A stretch of 32,273 nucleotides of DNA. Origin: Clostridia bacterium (GTDB taxonomy: Bacteria; Bacillota; Clostridia; Oscillospirales; CAG-272). The notes beneath the pieces were generated by a model that worked only from the letters and a program-made list of their open reading frames with translations, did no database searches and was not told where the DNA came from. The translations under genes and the position numbers were made by a program. Shown piece after piece: positions 17,501-24,891 of this stretch. Position 1 is the first letter of the stretch, and every line of letters starts with the position of its first letter. The DNA lies in the NCBI GenBank assembly GCA_017461945.1, contig JAFTSB010000066.1, positions 1 through 32,273 on the forward strand, written 5' to 3'.

Positions 17501-17978
17501 GGTTGTTCACCAGCGCTCTGGCAATGGCCACACGCTGCATCTGGCCGCCCGACATCTGATTGGGCTTTTTGTGGATCTGATCCCCAAGGCCCACCTGGGT
17601 CAGCGCCTCAATGGCGCGGCGGCGGCGTTCCTCCTTGGAAACACCCGAAAGGGTCAGCGCCAGCTCTACGTTGGAAAGAACGGTCTGGTGCGAGATCAGG
17701 TTATAGCTTTGAAAGACAAATCCGATGGAGTGATTGCGATAGGTGTCCCAGTCGGCATCGCGGTATTCCTTGGTGGAGCGGTCGTTGATCACAAGATCGC
17801 CGCCGTCATAACGGTCAAGGCCGCCGATCACGTTTAAAAGCGTGGTCTTTCCGCAACCCGAGGGGCCCAGAATCGAGACGAATTCGTTTTCACGAAAGTC
17901 GATGGAAACGCCCTTCAGCGCATGGACCTCCGTGTCGCCCGATACATAGGTTTTGACGATTTCACGTAGTGAAAGCAT
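14508..17978 (-). CDS. Fused ABC ATPase-permease (MacB/FtsX type) with giant ectodomain
   Basis: The 1156-residue protein joins an ATPase to an FtsX-type permease. Walker A is GPSGCGKTT (38-46), the signature MSGGQ (142-146), Walker B ILLADEP (162-168) and the switch His198. An acidic/Ala-rich linker (about 226-262) leads to the first helix near 284-306. About 680 extracytoplasmic residues follow, then three C-terminal helices with the FtsX landmark LERTKEIGILRAIGASKKDI and the terminal PVVALRTE. This is the MacB topology: four helices, a mechanotransmission role and no conventional transport channel. The ectodomain is much larger than that of MacB. Start 17978 follows GAGGAG. Likely roles are export of peptides or lipoproteins or envelope signalling; no partner protein is adjacent. 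Confidence 0.93.
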   Translation of the reverse strand: MLSLREIVKTYVSGDTEVHALKGVSIDFRENEFVSILGPSGCGKTTLLNVIGGLDRYDGGDLVINDRSTKEYRDADWDTYRNHSIGFVFQSYNLISHQTVLSNVELALTLSGVSKEERRRRAIEALTQVGLGDQIHKKPNQMSGGQMQRVAIARALVNNPDILLADEPTGALDTTTSVQIMDLLREVAKTKLVIMVTHNPELAEEYSTRIIRLKDGEIVGDTNPFVATEAPDAAEEALAEEAVAPKVAEPEQPKKNSKGKRSMSFFTALSLSLNNLMTKKTRTLLVSVAGSIGIIGIALILALSNGVNLFIASVQEETLTSYPISITAETTDYSAMLSAMVGTSGADKENRDPNKIYVDDSISNMVGAMTTMDKNNLAKFNEYLKSRYDEIKDDLTAIQYSYDMDLQIFNASTQYGENGVLQVSPSGILSEFGDQYGGLSMITDSISIFSEIMPGRDGQLINDTVYEQYQLVDGKWPENETELVLVVDRNNTVANITLYMLGLLDPDEMTAMMASMMLGEKYDAKTEGMSFTYQDFYNLDLNLGYNSDFYTKLEGDENTYEVDGTKLQKWDDLRDNDGFLPETVYDKGIQLKIVGVICPSEDASSTSITGAIGYTSALTQKVLGKVNDSEIVNQQITYPSHDVFTGLPFQLDDVDTLTDAQKKEKLEKYFSTLTATEKADLLLAIRTKISDATMAGYLTEVKKTISTTEDQREFLINLYAFNSKNGSLAVGTFANKAVATILHAIDTTYTIEQYQTMVATQYAAAFELDGKEVKKDGDGAEAYTKYAGLIDALYSTPEKLAQAFDNMTAMTIRSVYPMIEGINIQKELMAPTAPHFLTYMAKMHETYPTDQAKMGYLMGMFCMTNGLYDPNTYQPNLNDPLTQAYLAYLATADIPTEFSEAVYKEYTSKLTSDEVLRAEATAALLEQYLAGLTEAEYAALYADHMEKSESTYEENLITIGANMDDMALSAIHIYPVDFDAKERLTQIITDYNNQEGLDEEDQISYTDIVAIMMSSVTIIIDAITYVLIAFVSISLVVSSIMIGIITYISVLERTKEIGILRAIGASKKDISRVFNAETLIIGFAAGAIGILTTVILCLPINLILKAVTDMNNIKAVLPLGAAFILIGISMVLTLIAGLIPSGIAAKKDPVVALRTE

Positions 17979-18011
17979 TGGTATCTCCTCATATCAAATT
18001 TTATACTCGTC

Positions 18012-18033
18012 ATTATAGCACAAAATTGTGTGC
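18012..18033 (-). promoter_or_regulatory. Promoter -10 with overlapping near-palindrome upstream of the ABC fusion
   Basis: TATAAT on the minus strand (18017-18012) adjoins GCACAAAATTGTGTGC (18018-18033), in which seven of eight base pairs are symmetric. No good -35 is visible at 17 bases. A dyad occupying the spacer suggests regulated, possibly activator-dependent, expression. Confidence 0.45.
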
Positions 18034-18100
18034 AATGGGTGAAAGATAAAAAATATTTATATTTATTTCATATTTTTGTACACCGCACCGTCACAAAAGC

Positions 18101-18137
18101 AAGATCCCTTGCGCGAACAAGTCGCGCAAGGGATCTT
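18101..18137 (-). terminator. Long hairpin at the end of maf
   Basis: AAGATCCCTTGCGCGA (18101-18116) pairs perfectly with TCGCGCAAGGGATCTT (18122-18137). It abuts the maf stop codon at 18138, so it would terminate the maf transcript leftward, where the tail is CTTGCTTTTG. Confidence 0.8.
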
Positions 18138-18740
18138 TTATTGCTGAGAAAGGGAAACGATCCCCATTCCAAGCTCTGCTGTCAGCAATGCATTCAGCTT
18201 ATGCACCGGCAGCCCTACCACGTTGAAATAGCAGCCGTCCAGCTTGCGGATAAAAATGGAAGCAAGACCCTGAATGGCATAGGCGCCGGCCTTGTCCATG
18301 GGTTCGCCGCTGGCCACATACCAGTCGATCTCCTGCGGGGTCATGTGCGAAAAATGCACCAACGTATCGTCAAAATCTGCGATTTCGCGATCGCCGTACA
18401 GCAGGGAAATGCCACTGATCACGTGGTGCGCCGTGTCCGAAAGCAGAGAAAGCATCCGCTTGGCATCGGCAGCATCGTGGGGCTTTCCTAAAATCTCATC
18501 GCCCACGGCCACTACGGTGTCGGCGGCAATGATCAGCGTGTCGTCATTCCATTGGCCGCTTGCGCGCAACAGCTCCCGGGTGGCGCGGCCCTTGCGCAAC
18601 GCCAGCTCGCGCACCAGCAGGGCAGGGTCGGTGATGGCGGAGCTTTCGTCTGCATCGGCACTGACAATGTCAAAATGCAAGCCAAGAAAAGAGAGGATCT
18701 CTCGGCGACGGGGAGATTTGGAGGCTAAAACAATGCGCAT
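18138..18740 (-). CDS. maf: Maf-family nucleoside triphosphate pyrophosphatase
   Basis: The 200-residue protein has the Maf N-terminal signature VLASKSPRRREIL (4-16) for nucleotide binding. It also has DESS (51-54), IIAADTVVAVGDEILGKP (69-86) with the catalytic Asp region, HHVISGISLL (105-114), VHFSHMTPQEIDWYVASGEPMDKAGAYAIQG (127-157) and the closing FNVVGLPV. Maf enzymes hydrolyse dTTP, UTP or modified nucleotides to monophosphates and are linked to arrest of septum formation. The ATG overlaps the dUTPase stop by one base, which makes a coupled nucleotide-cleaning pair. The protein is cytoplasmic and full-length. Confidence 0.95.
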   Translation of the reverse strand: MRIVLASKSPRRREILSFLGLHFDIVSADADESSAITDPALLVRELALRKGRATRELLRASGQWNDDTLIIAADTVVAVGDEILGKPHDAADAKRMLSLLSDTAHHVISGISLLYGDREIADFDDTLVHFSHMTPQEIDWYVASGEPMDKAGAYAIQGLASIFIRKLDGCYFNVVGLPVHKLNALLTAELGMGIVSLSQQ

Positions 18741-19189
18741 TACTTCACACCCGTAGAGCCAAAGCCGCCGGCGCCCCGTGCGGTCTCATCCAACGACAGC
18801 GCTTCTACCAGCTTGGCCTGATAGACGGGCATGAACATCATTTGGGCAATGCGGTCGCCGCGATGCACGGTAAAGGGCACCTTGGAGGTGTTGTAAAGAC
18901 CCACACAGACCTCGCCGCGATAATCGGAGTCGATCACGCCGATGCTGTTGGCAAGGCAAATGCCCTGCTTGATGGCCAATCCGCTGCGTGCGGCCACAAT
19001 GGCCACCACGTTTTTGCTTTCGGGGGAAATGGCAATGCCGGTGGGGATCAGCGCACGCTCACCGGGGGCGATCTCCACGGTGGTGCCCTCGTCAATGGCG
19101 GCACGCAGGTCTACGGCGGCAGAGCCGTCGGTGGCATAGGAAGGCATTTCCATGCCGCGGGAGAGCAGGATCTTAACGTTAAGTTCCAT
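18740..19189 (-). CDS. dut: dUTP diphosphatase
   Basis: The 149-residue protein is a complete trimeric dUTPase that converts dUTP to dUMP and keeps uracil out of DNA. All five motifs are present in order: AAVDLRA, ARSGLA, GVIDSDYRGEV (catalytic Asp), GDRIAQMMF and the C-terminal P-loop-like RGAGGFGSTG. ATG 19189 is selected because AAAGGA stands 11 bases upstream; an ATG at 19207 would place that site inside the reading frame. The stop overlaps the maf start. The gap of 55 bases to the radical SAM gene upstream has no terminator, so ygiQ-dut-maf may be one transcript. Confidence 0.96.
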   Translation of the reverse strand: MELNVKILLSRGMEMPSYATDGSAAVDLRAAIDEGTTVEIAPGERALIPTGIAISPESKNVVAIVAARSGLAIKQGICLANSIGVIDSDYRGEVCVGLYNTSKVPFTVHRGDRIAQMMFMPVYQAKLVEALSLDETARGAGGFGSTGVK

Positions 19190-19244
19190 AGTGATATTCC
19201 TTTCCATATTTCAACTAAATGAATGATAATGGGGCTGCGCGGTA

Positions 19245-21272
19245 TTATTTGCGCTTGCCCCCTTGACTGCGATTTTTTGCACCGTTGTGGGGTTTTTGCG
19301 ACATTTTGCCGCGCACGGGCGCAGTTTTGCTGTTTGCTTGCGACTTTTTGCTTTTGGTGTTGGCGTGCGCTCCCTTGCTTTGCTTTTCGCCCCTTCCGGC
19401 TGCTTTTTCACCGCGCTTGCCGGTGGCTTTGCGGTTGTCAGAGGGATGAGGAGTGGTGCTACCTCGCTCAGGGCGCACCAGACAATCGGGGGCAAAGCCG
19501 ATCAGATCCTCACGCCCGGCCTTTTGCAGCGCTTCGCGTACAAGCGGCGCGTTTTGGGGGCGGTTGAATTGCAGCAGGGCACGCTGCAGTTGTTTTTCGT
19601 GATAATCGGTGGTCACGTGGACCTTCTTCATGGTCAGGGGATCAATGCCGGTGTAATACATGACCGTGGAGGCGGTGCCGGGGGTGGGATAGTAGTCCTG
19701 CACCTGTTCGGGAGCGTAGTGATCGCGCTTCAGACATTCGGCCAGCTCCACCGCCTCCGCAAGATCCGAGCCGGGATGACTGGACATCAGATAAGGAACC
19801 AAATACTGCTCCTTGCCAATGGCCTTGGTCAACTCAAAATAGCGCTTGCGGAATTTTTGATAGACATGGAAATGGGGTTTGCCCATGGCGTCCAGCACGC
19901 GATCGGCACAATGCTCCGGGGCCACCTTCAGCTGACCGCTGACGTGATCCCGTACCAGCTTTTGGAAAAAGCTTTCGTCAGGGTCGGCCAGCAGATAGTC
20001 AAATCGGATGCCCGAACGGATAAAGACCTTTTTTACGCCGGGGATCGCCTCGATCTCCTCCAGCAGCTTGATGTATTCGCTGTGATCCACCTTCAGATTG
20101 GGGCAGGGCGTGGGGGCAAGACATTTGCGATGGGTGCAAACGCCGCTTTTCAGCTGCTTGTCGCAGGCAGGACCGCGGAAATTGGCCGTGGGGCCGCCTA
20201 CATCGTGAATATAGCCCTTGAATCCCGGGGTGGCCACAATACGTTTGGCCTCCTCCACCACGCTCTGAATACTGCGCGAGCGCACGGTGCGTCCTTGGTG
20301 AAAGGCCAATGCGCAAAAGTTACAGGCACCAAAGCAGCCCCGGTTGTGGGTGATGGAAAATTGCACCTCCTCAATGGCAGGCACACCGCCCAAGGGCTGA
20401 TACATGGGGTGGTAGGTGCGCATATAGGGCAGGGCGTAAACGTGGTCCAGCTCCTGGCGCTCCAAGGGGGGCATCGGAGGGTTCTGCACCAAAATTTTGT
20501 TGTCGTAATGCTCTACCAACGCACCGCCGCTGATGGCATCCTGGTTGCGGTACTGTGCCCCAAAGGCTTCGGCGTATTTGCGTTTGCTTTCCTTCAGCTC
20601 GTTAAAGTCGAATTCCGCCGCCACGGGGTAATGGATGGCGTCGCCGGGGGTGGCCATAAATACGGTTCCGCGCACGTCGCGTATTTTGCGCACGGGTACG
20701 CCCTTGTTCAGTAAATCGGCGATACGTACCAGTATTTTTTCGCCCATTCCATAGGTTAAAATGTCAGCACGGGCGTCTACCAGCACCGATCGGCGAATCT
20801 TATTATCCCAATAATCGTAATGCGCAAAGCGGCGCAGAGAAGCCTCCAGACCTCCCAGAATGATGGGCACGTCACCAAAGGCCTCGCGGATGCGGTTGCA
20901 ATAGACGATCACCGCACGGTCGGGGCGCTTGCCGGCCACACCGCCGGGGGAGTAATAGTCGGTGGAGCGCTTCTTTTTGGCGGCGGTGTAATGTGCCACC
21001 ATCGAATCAATGTTGCCTGCTGTTACCAAAAAGCCCAAACGGGGGCGGCCAAACTCCCGAAATGCATCGGCGCTTTTATAATCGGGTTGTGACAGAATGG
21101 CCACGCGATAGCCGGCATCCTCCAGCACGCGGGAAATGATGGCCACACCAAAGGAGGGGTGATCCACATAGGCATCGCCTGTGACGTATACAAAATCGGG
21201 GGCATCCCATCCTCGCGCCAGCATATCGGCACGGCAAACGGGTAAAAATCCGGGCTCCGGTTGCTGTGACAT
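19245..21272 (-). CDS. YgiQ-family radical SAM protein
   Basis: The 675-residue protein starts at ATG 21272 after GGAGGAG, rather than at an upstream ATG at 21329 that overlaps the promoter. The N-terminal half has the YgiQ layout: ADMLARGWDAPDFVYVTGDAYVDHPSFG (16-43) and ILGGLEASLRRFAHYDYWD (138-156). The radical SAM cluster motif is Cys313-x3-Cys317-x2-Cys320, followed by HQGR. Further Cys residues (CDKQLKSGVCTHRKCLAPTPC near 395-415) could hold an additional metal or cluster. The last ~70 residues form a Lys/Gly/Ser-rich basic tail that looks disordered and may bind nucleic acid. YgiQ proteins are conserved but their substrate is not established. Confidence 0.94.
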   Translation of the reverse strand: MSQQPEPGFLPVCRADMLARGWDAPDFVYVTGDAYVDHPSFGVAIISRVLEDAGYRVAILSQPDYKSADAFREFGRPRLGFLVTAGNIDSMVAHYTAAKKKRSTDYYSPGGVAGKRPDRAVIVYCNRIREAFGDVPIILGGLEASLRRFAHYDYWDNKIRRSVLVDARADILTYGMGEKILVRIADLLNKGVPVRKIRDVRGTVFMATPGDAIHYPVAAEFDFNELKESKRKYAEAFGAQYRNQDAISGGALVEHYDNKILVQNPPMPPLERQELDHVYALPYMRTYHPMYQPLGGVPAIEEVQFSITHNRGCFGACNFCALAFHQGRTVRSRSIQSVVEEAKRIVATPGFKGYIHDVGGPTANFRGPACDKQLKSGVCTHRKCLAPTPCPNLKVDHSEYIKLLEEIEAIPGVKKVFIRSGIRFDYLLADPDESFFQKLVRDHVSGQLKVAPEHCADRVLDAMGKPHFHVYQKFRKRYFELTKAIGKEQYLVPYLMSSHPGSDLAEAVELAECLKRDHYAPEQVQDYYPTPGTASTVMYYTGIDPLTMKKVHVTTDYHEKQLQRALLQFNRPQNAPLVREALQKAGREDLIGFAPDCLVRPERGSTTPHPSDNRKATGKRGEKAAGRGEKQSKGAHANTKSKKSQANSKTAPVRGKMSQKPHNGAKNRSQGGKRK

Positions 21273-21317
21273 ACGGCTCCTCCTCTCGTTGTCAAATAAA
21301 ATAGGTGTTCGGGCTCT

Positions 21318-21346
21318 ATTATACCACAAGATATAGATTTGTGAAA
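21318..21346 (-). promoter_or_regulatory. Possible ygiQ promoter
   Basis: On the minus strand TATAAT (21323-21318) is preceded at 17 bases by a weak TTTCAC (21346-21341). It is 46 bases before the start codon. Confidence 0.5.
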
Positions 21347-21429
21347 GACCTTTTGCAAAATTCCTTTGTGGAGGTGCGCAAAAAAGTGGCGGCGTTTTTG
21401 GTGGTTTCTACAAAAGTATATAATATATC

Positions 21430-21458
21430 TTGACATGCTCTCAAAATTGTAGTAAAAT
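21430..21458 (+). promoter_or_regulatory. Promoter of the LTD surface protein gene
   Basis: A consensus TTGACA (21430-21435) and TAAAAT (21453-21458) have 17-base spacing. A further TATAAT-like element at 21418-21423 has no good -35. Confidence 0.75.
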
Positions 21459-21479
21459 TTATCATGTATCACTGCCTCG

Positions 21480-21493
21480 TACGCATATGCGTA
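21480..21493. promoter_or_regulatory. 14-bp perfect palindrome in the leader of the LTD gene
   Basis: TACGCATATGCGTA lies about 15 bases after the predicted transcription start and 40 bases before ATG 21533, embedded in further alternating purine/pyrimidine sequence. It is operator-like in position, and the binder is unknown. Confidence 0.4.
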
Positions 21494-21532
21494 TACGTGC
21501 GCGACCAGAAAACAACGAAAAGGAGAAAACAG

Positions 21533-24500
21533 ATGAAAAAATTCCTGTCCATCCTGCTGGCGACACTCATGATCGTCAGCCTCGTTTCCTCTCTCGCCGT
21601 CGGTGCTGCAGCCGACACGTCCAAGGCCTCTGCCTTGACCCAGGAGAAGAACGGGCGAGTTTATCATTATTATGAGTCCTTTGACGGCGTAGACGTCGTT
21701 CAGGGCGCTGACAAGGTCATCAAGGCCTTGGGCTGGAGTCTCCCTGCCGATTCCGGCAAGGCAGGCAACCACGCCGCCAACGTTGCCGCTACCGAGTCCG
21801 GCAACAACAGCGCCTTCATGTACGAGATCAAGAACGGCCGTCTGTATTTGCGCAATCGCGGTACTGCCGACGAGTACATGGTGCTTGCCACCGATAAGGC
21901 TCTTGGCGATGCTTTCGACGGCGCTTATACCGTGGAATACACCATGACCTATCTGGCCACCTCCTCCAGCACGGCTGACGGCTACTTCTCGCTGATCTAT
22001 GACAGTAACAAGGCCGTTAATCGCTATGCCGAGGCGCTGGTCCGTATCTCCGGCTGGGGTAACAACCGCACCGCTTACGGCACCGGTCTTCTGGATGCAG
22101 GTGACGTTTCCACCAGCGTGGCAAAGGTTCTTTCCATGACCGCCTACCGCGTGGATAACGATGCCAACCCCACTCTTTACGAAAAGCTGTGCGGCAATCT
22201 GGAGCAGATGCCCGGCACTGCCAATCTGATGAGCGCCAAGGGCTCTCATTTGATGAACGACGTTGAAATGAACGTGCGTGTGGAGTGCGATGGCATTTCC
22301 GCTCCCAAGATTTACATCAACGGTCTGCTGGTGTCCGATGCCGCTACCATTCGTGACGAGGCCAAGGCTGCCGAGGTTCAGCAGAACTTTGATGCACTCA
22401 AGGCCGGCAGCGGTAACAGCGTGGCCTTCTGCCTGTCCGCCGGCATCGACTGCGTGGTGGATGAGATCACCATTTACACCGACCGCGGCGCTTCCACGGC
22501 AGAGGCAGGTCTCTTCATTACCGAGATCGCAACGCTCCCCGAAAATGCCGAGGCTCCTTACATCGAGATCTACAACGGCAGCGGTGAGACCGTGGATCTG
22601 ACCAAGTACATTGGCGGATACACCGTTTTGGATTACAACGGTACCGAAACCACCAAAAAGGTTGCCTTTGGCAAGTACATCGGCAAGGCTTTGACGCTGG
22701 CCGACGGCACTGTTCTGGAGAATATGACGGCTGACGAGGCGCTCCTTGCTCCCGGTGAGATCGTTGTGGTCTATCCCGTGGATGCAGAGGGCAATGTCAG
22801 TGAGCTGGCCGCCACCGTAAACGGCGTGACCATGGCCGGCTTCCGTGCCGAGTACGGCCTGTCCGATGCAAAGGTGCTGGCTGTTCCCATGGGCACTGTT
22901 ACTTATGCAGATGAAAACGGCGAGGCCGTTACGCTGATCAACGACTGCGATGTGGACGCTCACGAGCGCCGCGTATGGTTTGTGGGTGCCGACGGCAAGT
23001 CGGTTGACTCCAAGGCCGAGCTGACCCCCTCCCTTGCCTTTGGTGCTGAATTTGATGTAAGCGACGATTCCTTTGAGGTGGATGCCAATGGCAATATCCG
23101 CTTCAACGTGGGTCGCGATGGCGATGTGCTTCCCGGCTATTCTGCGCATTACCTCTATCACGCCGATTCCTCTGTGGATGCCAAGTCCGGTCTGCTGATC
23201 TCCCGTAACACCGCCACCATCCGCGCTCTGAACAACGTGGGCAAGCTGCTGGACGTGCAGGCAGATTACTTTGCAAAGCTGGATGCCTTCCGCGCAGGCA
23301 ATTACCAGGTTGACGGATCTCTGGCCATTACCGAGTATGTTCCCAAGACCGAAATGAATGCCTTTGATGCCTTTGAGCTGACCAATCTGTCCTCCGCTCC
23401 CCTGAACATTTATGACTTCGGCCTTGTCAGCAGCGGCAGCAAGCTGTTCGGCGGTGTGCGCGACTGGTCCTGCGCAACCCTCCTCAGCAATGCTCCTACC
23501 GATGAGCTCCGCAACCCCACCAACCAGGGTGCCGCTTATATGCTGCAGCCCGGTGACAGCGTGGTGGTGTGGATCTACACCAACGTGTCCGCTGAATATA
23601 CCGTTCCGAACTTCCGCACCTATCACGGCCTGGAGAAGGATGCCGTTATCGTAATGGCTCCCGTGGTGGATGAAAAGAGCGTTCTTGCCGCAAACGAGGG
23701 CACCGTTTCCTACGGTGTTGCCACCAAGGCAGATATTAAGGCCTTCCTGGCAGGCGAAACCGCTACCGTGGCCAAGGCGCTGACCAGCGTAACCGTTCCT
23801 TTGGATAATATGTACTACCAGCTGGATAGCCTCTATGTATATACCGCCGAGGAGCTGTACGCTCTGAACCCCGTTGTATTTGATATGATGATTGCCGAGC
23901 GCTTTGAGGGTGCTGAGATGCTGGCCGAGGATCTGGCTGCAGGTGCTTCTCTGGAGGGCTACTTCACCCGTGAAGAGGCCGAGATCGGCGGCAAGACCTA
24001 TTACCACTACGAGCTGTGCGAGGATGCCTATACCGAGGAAGCAGGCACCTACTATATGCTGAAGAATGTAGCTGAGTTCTACGCCTTTGGTAACAAGCAG
24101 GATACCAAACTCCCCGAGGATTATGCCATTTCTTTCTCCTACAACGCCATTGACCTTGGCGACGGTGCCGTGACCGATTCGGTTAAGGCAAGCTCCTACC
24201 GCTACGATAATACCGTGCGTACCGGCGCGCTGCCTTACATCAGCCACGTTTCCAACAGCCTGGTATACTCCGTTGCAAATGGCGGCGCACAGCCCTGGCA
24301 CAACCTTGGCGAGAGCGATGCGCTGAACGGTATGGGCACGGATGTTGCCAACGGCTATCAGAGCGTTGTTTATCTGGATGTAAAGGGTGTCACCACCGCT
24401 TCCATTTCCTTCAACCCCAACACCTGTGGCGATGTATATGCCGTTATGCCCGAGACCGAGCCCAGCTGGGATGTCAACGGCGTGGTCTATCAGGCAGGCG

Positions 24501-24769
24501 AATCGGTTATGATCCAGGGCAACACCGTGATCATGCCCGAGGCTCTTGCGCAGTCCCTGCAGGTCAATATGGGTGGCAATGCACAGACTCCCACCGAGGG
24601 AACGATAGCAGGTAGCACCGACCTCAACCTGAACATGAACGAGAACTCCATTGACCCTGCAGCTGCCAACAGCTTGACCGCCGTGGTCATCATCGCCGTG
24701 GTCCTTGGCGTCGCCCTTCTGGTAACGGTTGCAGTGCTTGTTATCAAGAAAAAGAAGGTCCAACAATAA
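21533..24769 (+). CDS. Cell-surface protein with two lamin-tail-like (LTD) modules
   Basis: The 1078-residue protein starts at ATG 21533 after AAAGGAG. A type I signal peptide covers about residues 1-27 (cleavage near GAAA-DTS). Residues 40-320 resemble a jelly-roll/ConA-like module (YYESFDGVD, GRLYLRNRG, YINGLLV, CVVDEITIYTD). Two LTD-like modules follow: LFITEIATLPENAEAPYIEIYN at about 326-347 with LAPGEIVVVYP near 405, and LAITEYVPKTEMNAFDAFEL near 597-616 with LQPGDSVVVW near 672. Both are trailed by a similar FRxxxGL..A.V motif. A single C-terminal helix (about 1046-1069) and KKKK tail anchor it, with no LPXTG. The role is probably adhesion or glycan binding at the surface. It is monocistronic with strong signals at both ends. 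Confidence 0.85.
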   Translation: MKKFLSILLATLMIVSLVSSLAVGAAADTSKASALTQEKNGRVYHYYESFDGVDVVQGADKVIKALGWSLPADSGKAGNHAANVAATESGNNSAFMYEIKNGRLYLRNRGTADEYMVLATDKALGDAFDGAYTVEYTMTYLATSSSTADGYFSLIYDSNKAVNRYAEALVRISGWGNNRTAYGTGLLDAGDVSTSVAKVLSMTAYRVDNDANPTLYEKLCGNLEQMPGTANLMSAKGSHLMNDVEMNVRVECDGISAPKIYINGLLVSDAATIRDEAKAAEVQQNFDALKAGSGNSVAFCLSAGIDCVVDEITIYTDRGASTAEAGLFITEIATLPENAEAPYIEIYNGSGETVDLTKYIGGYTVLDYNGTETTKKVAFGKYIGKALTLADGTVLENMTADEALLAPGEIVVVYPVDAEGNVSELAATVNGVTMAGFRAEYGLSDAKVLAVPMGTVTYADENGEAVTLINDCDVDAHERRVWFVGADGKSVDSKAELTPSLAFGAEFDVSDDSFEVDANGNIRFNVGRDGDVLPGYSAHYLYHADSSVDAKSGLLISRNTATIRALNNVGKLLDVQADYFAKLDAFRAGNYQVDGSLAITEYVPKTEMNAFDAFELTNLSSAPLNIYDFGLVSSGSKLFGGVRDWSCATLLSNAPTDELRNPTNQGAAYMLQPGDSVVVWIYTNVSAEYTVPNFRTYHGLEKDAVIVMAPVVDEKSVLAANEGTVSYGVATKADIKAFLAGETATVAKALTSVTVPLDNMYYQLDSLYVYTAEELYALNPVVFDMMIAERFEGAEMLAEDLAAGASLEGYFTREEAEIGGKTYYHYELCEDAYTEEAGTYYMLKNVAEFYAFGNKQDTKLPEDYAISFSYNAIDLGDGAVTDSVKASSYRYDNTVRTGALPYISHVSNSLVYSVANGGAQPWHNLGESDALNGMGTDVANGYQSVVYLDVKGVTTASISFNPNTCGDVYAVMPETEPSWDVNGVVYQAGESVMIQGNTVIMPEALAQSLQVNMGGNAQTPTEGTIAGSTDLNLNMNENSIDPAAANSLTAVVIIAVVLGVALLVTVAVLVIKKKKVQQ

Positions 24770-24775
24770 ACCATA

Positions 24776-24805
24776 AAAAGGCCGACCCAAATGGGTCGGC
24801 CTTTT
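24776..24805 (+). terminator. Terminator after the LTD gene
   Basis: AAAAGGCCGACCC (24776-24788) pairs perfectly with GGGTCGGCCTTTT (24793-24805) around AAAT. Confidence 0.92.
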
Positions 24806-24835
24806 AAATACAAGAGAATATCGCCCCCACTGACC

Positions 24836-24874
24836 AAAAAGGACGAAGAATTGCTAAAATTCCTCGTCCTTTTT
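24836..24874 (-). terminator. Terminator of the SDR gene and upstream operon
   Basis: AAAAAGGACGA (24836-24846) pairs with TCGTCCTTTTT (24864-24874), with a nested GAATT/AATTC in the loop. The A run gives a U tail leftward, 17 bases after the SDR stop. Confidence 0.85.
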
Positions 24875-24891
24875 TCATTATATATAATGGA

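Noticed and set aside
14973-17837. 954-codon open frame on the plus strand
   Set aside because: It is antisense to the ABC fusion gene, which has all ABC and FtsX motifs. The frame carries no motif of its own.
21023-24790. 1255-codon open frame on the minus strand
   Set aside because: It is antisense to the LTD surface gene and runs into ygiQ in another frame. It has no promoter or ribosome binding site, and its residue use (Gly/His/Val/Ile rich) is typical of a mirror frame of a GC-biased gene.
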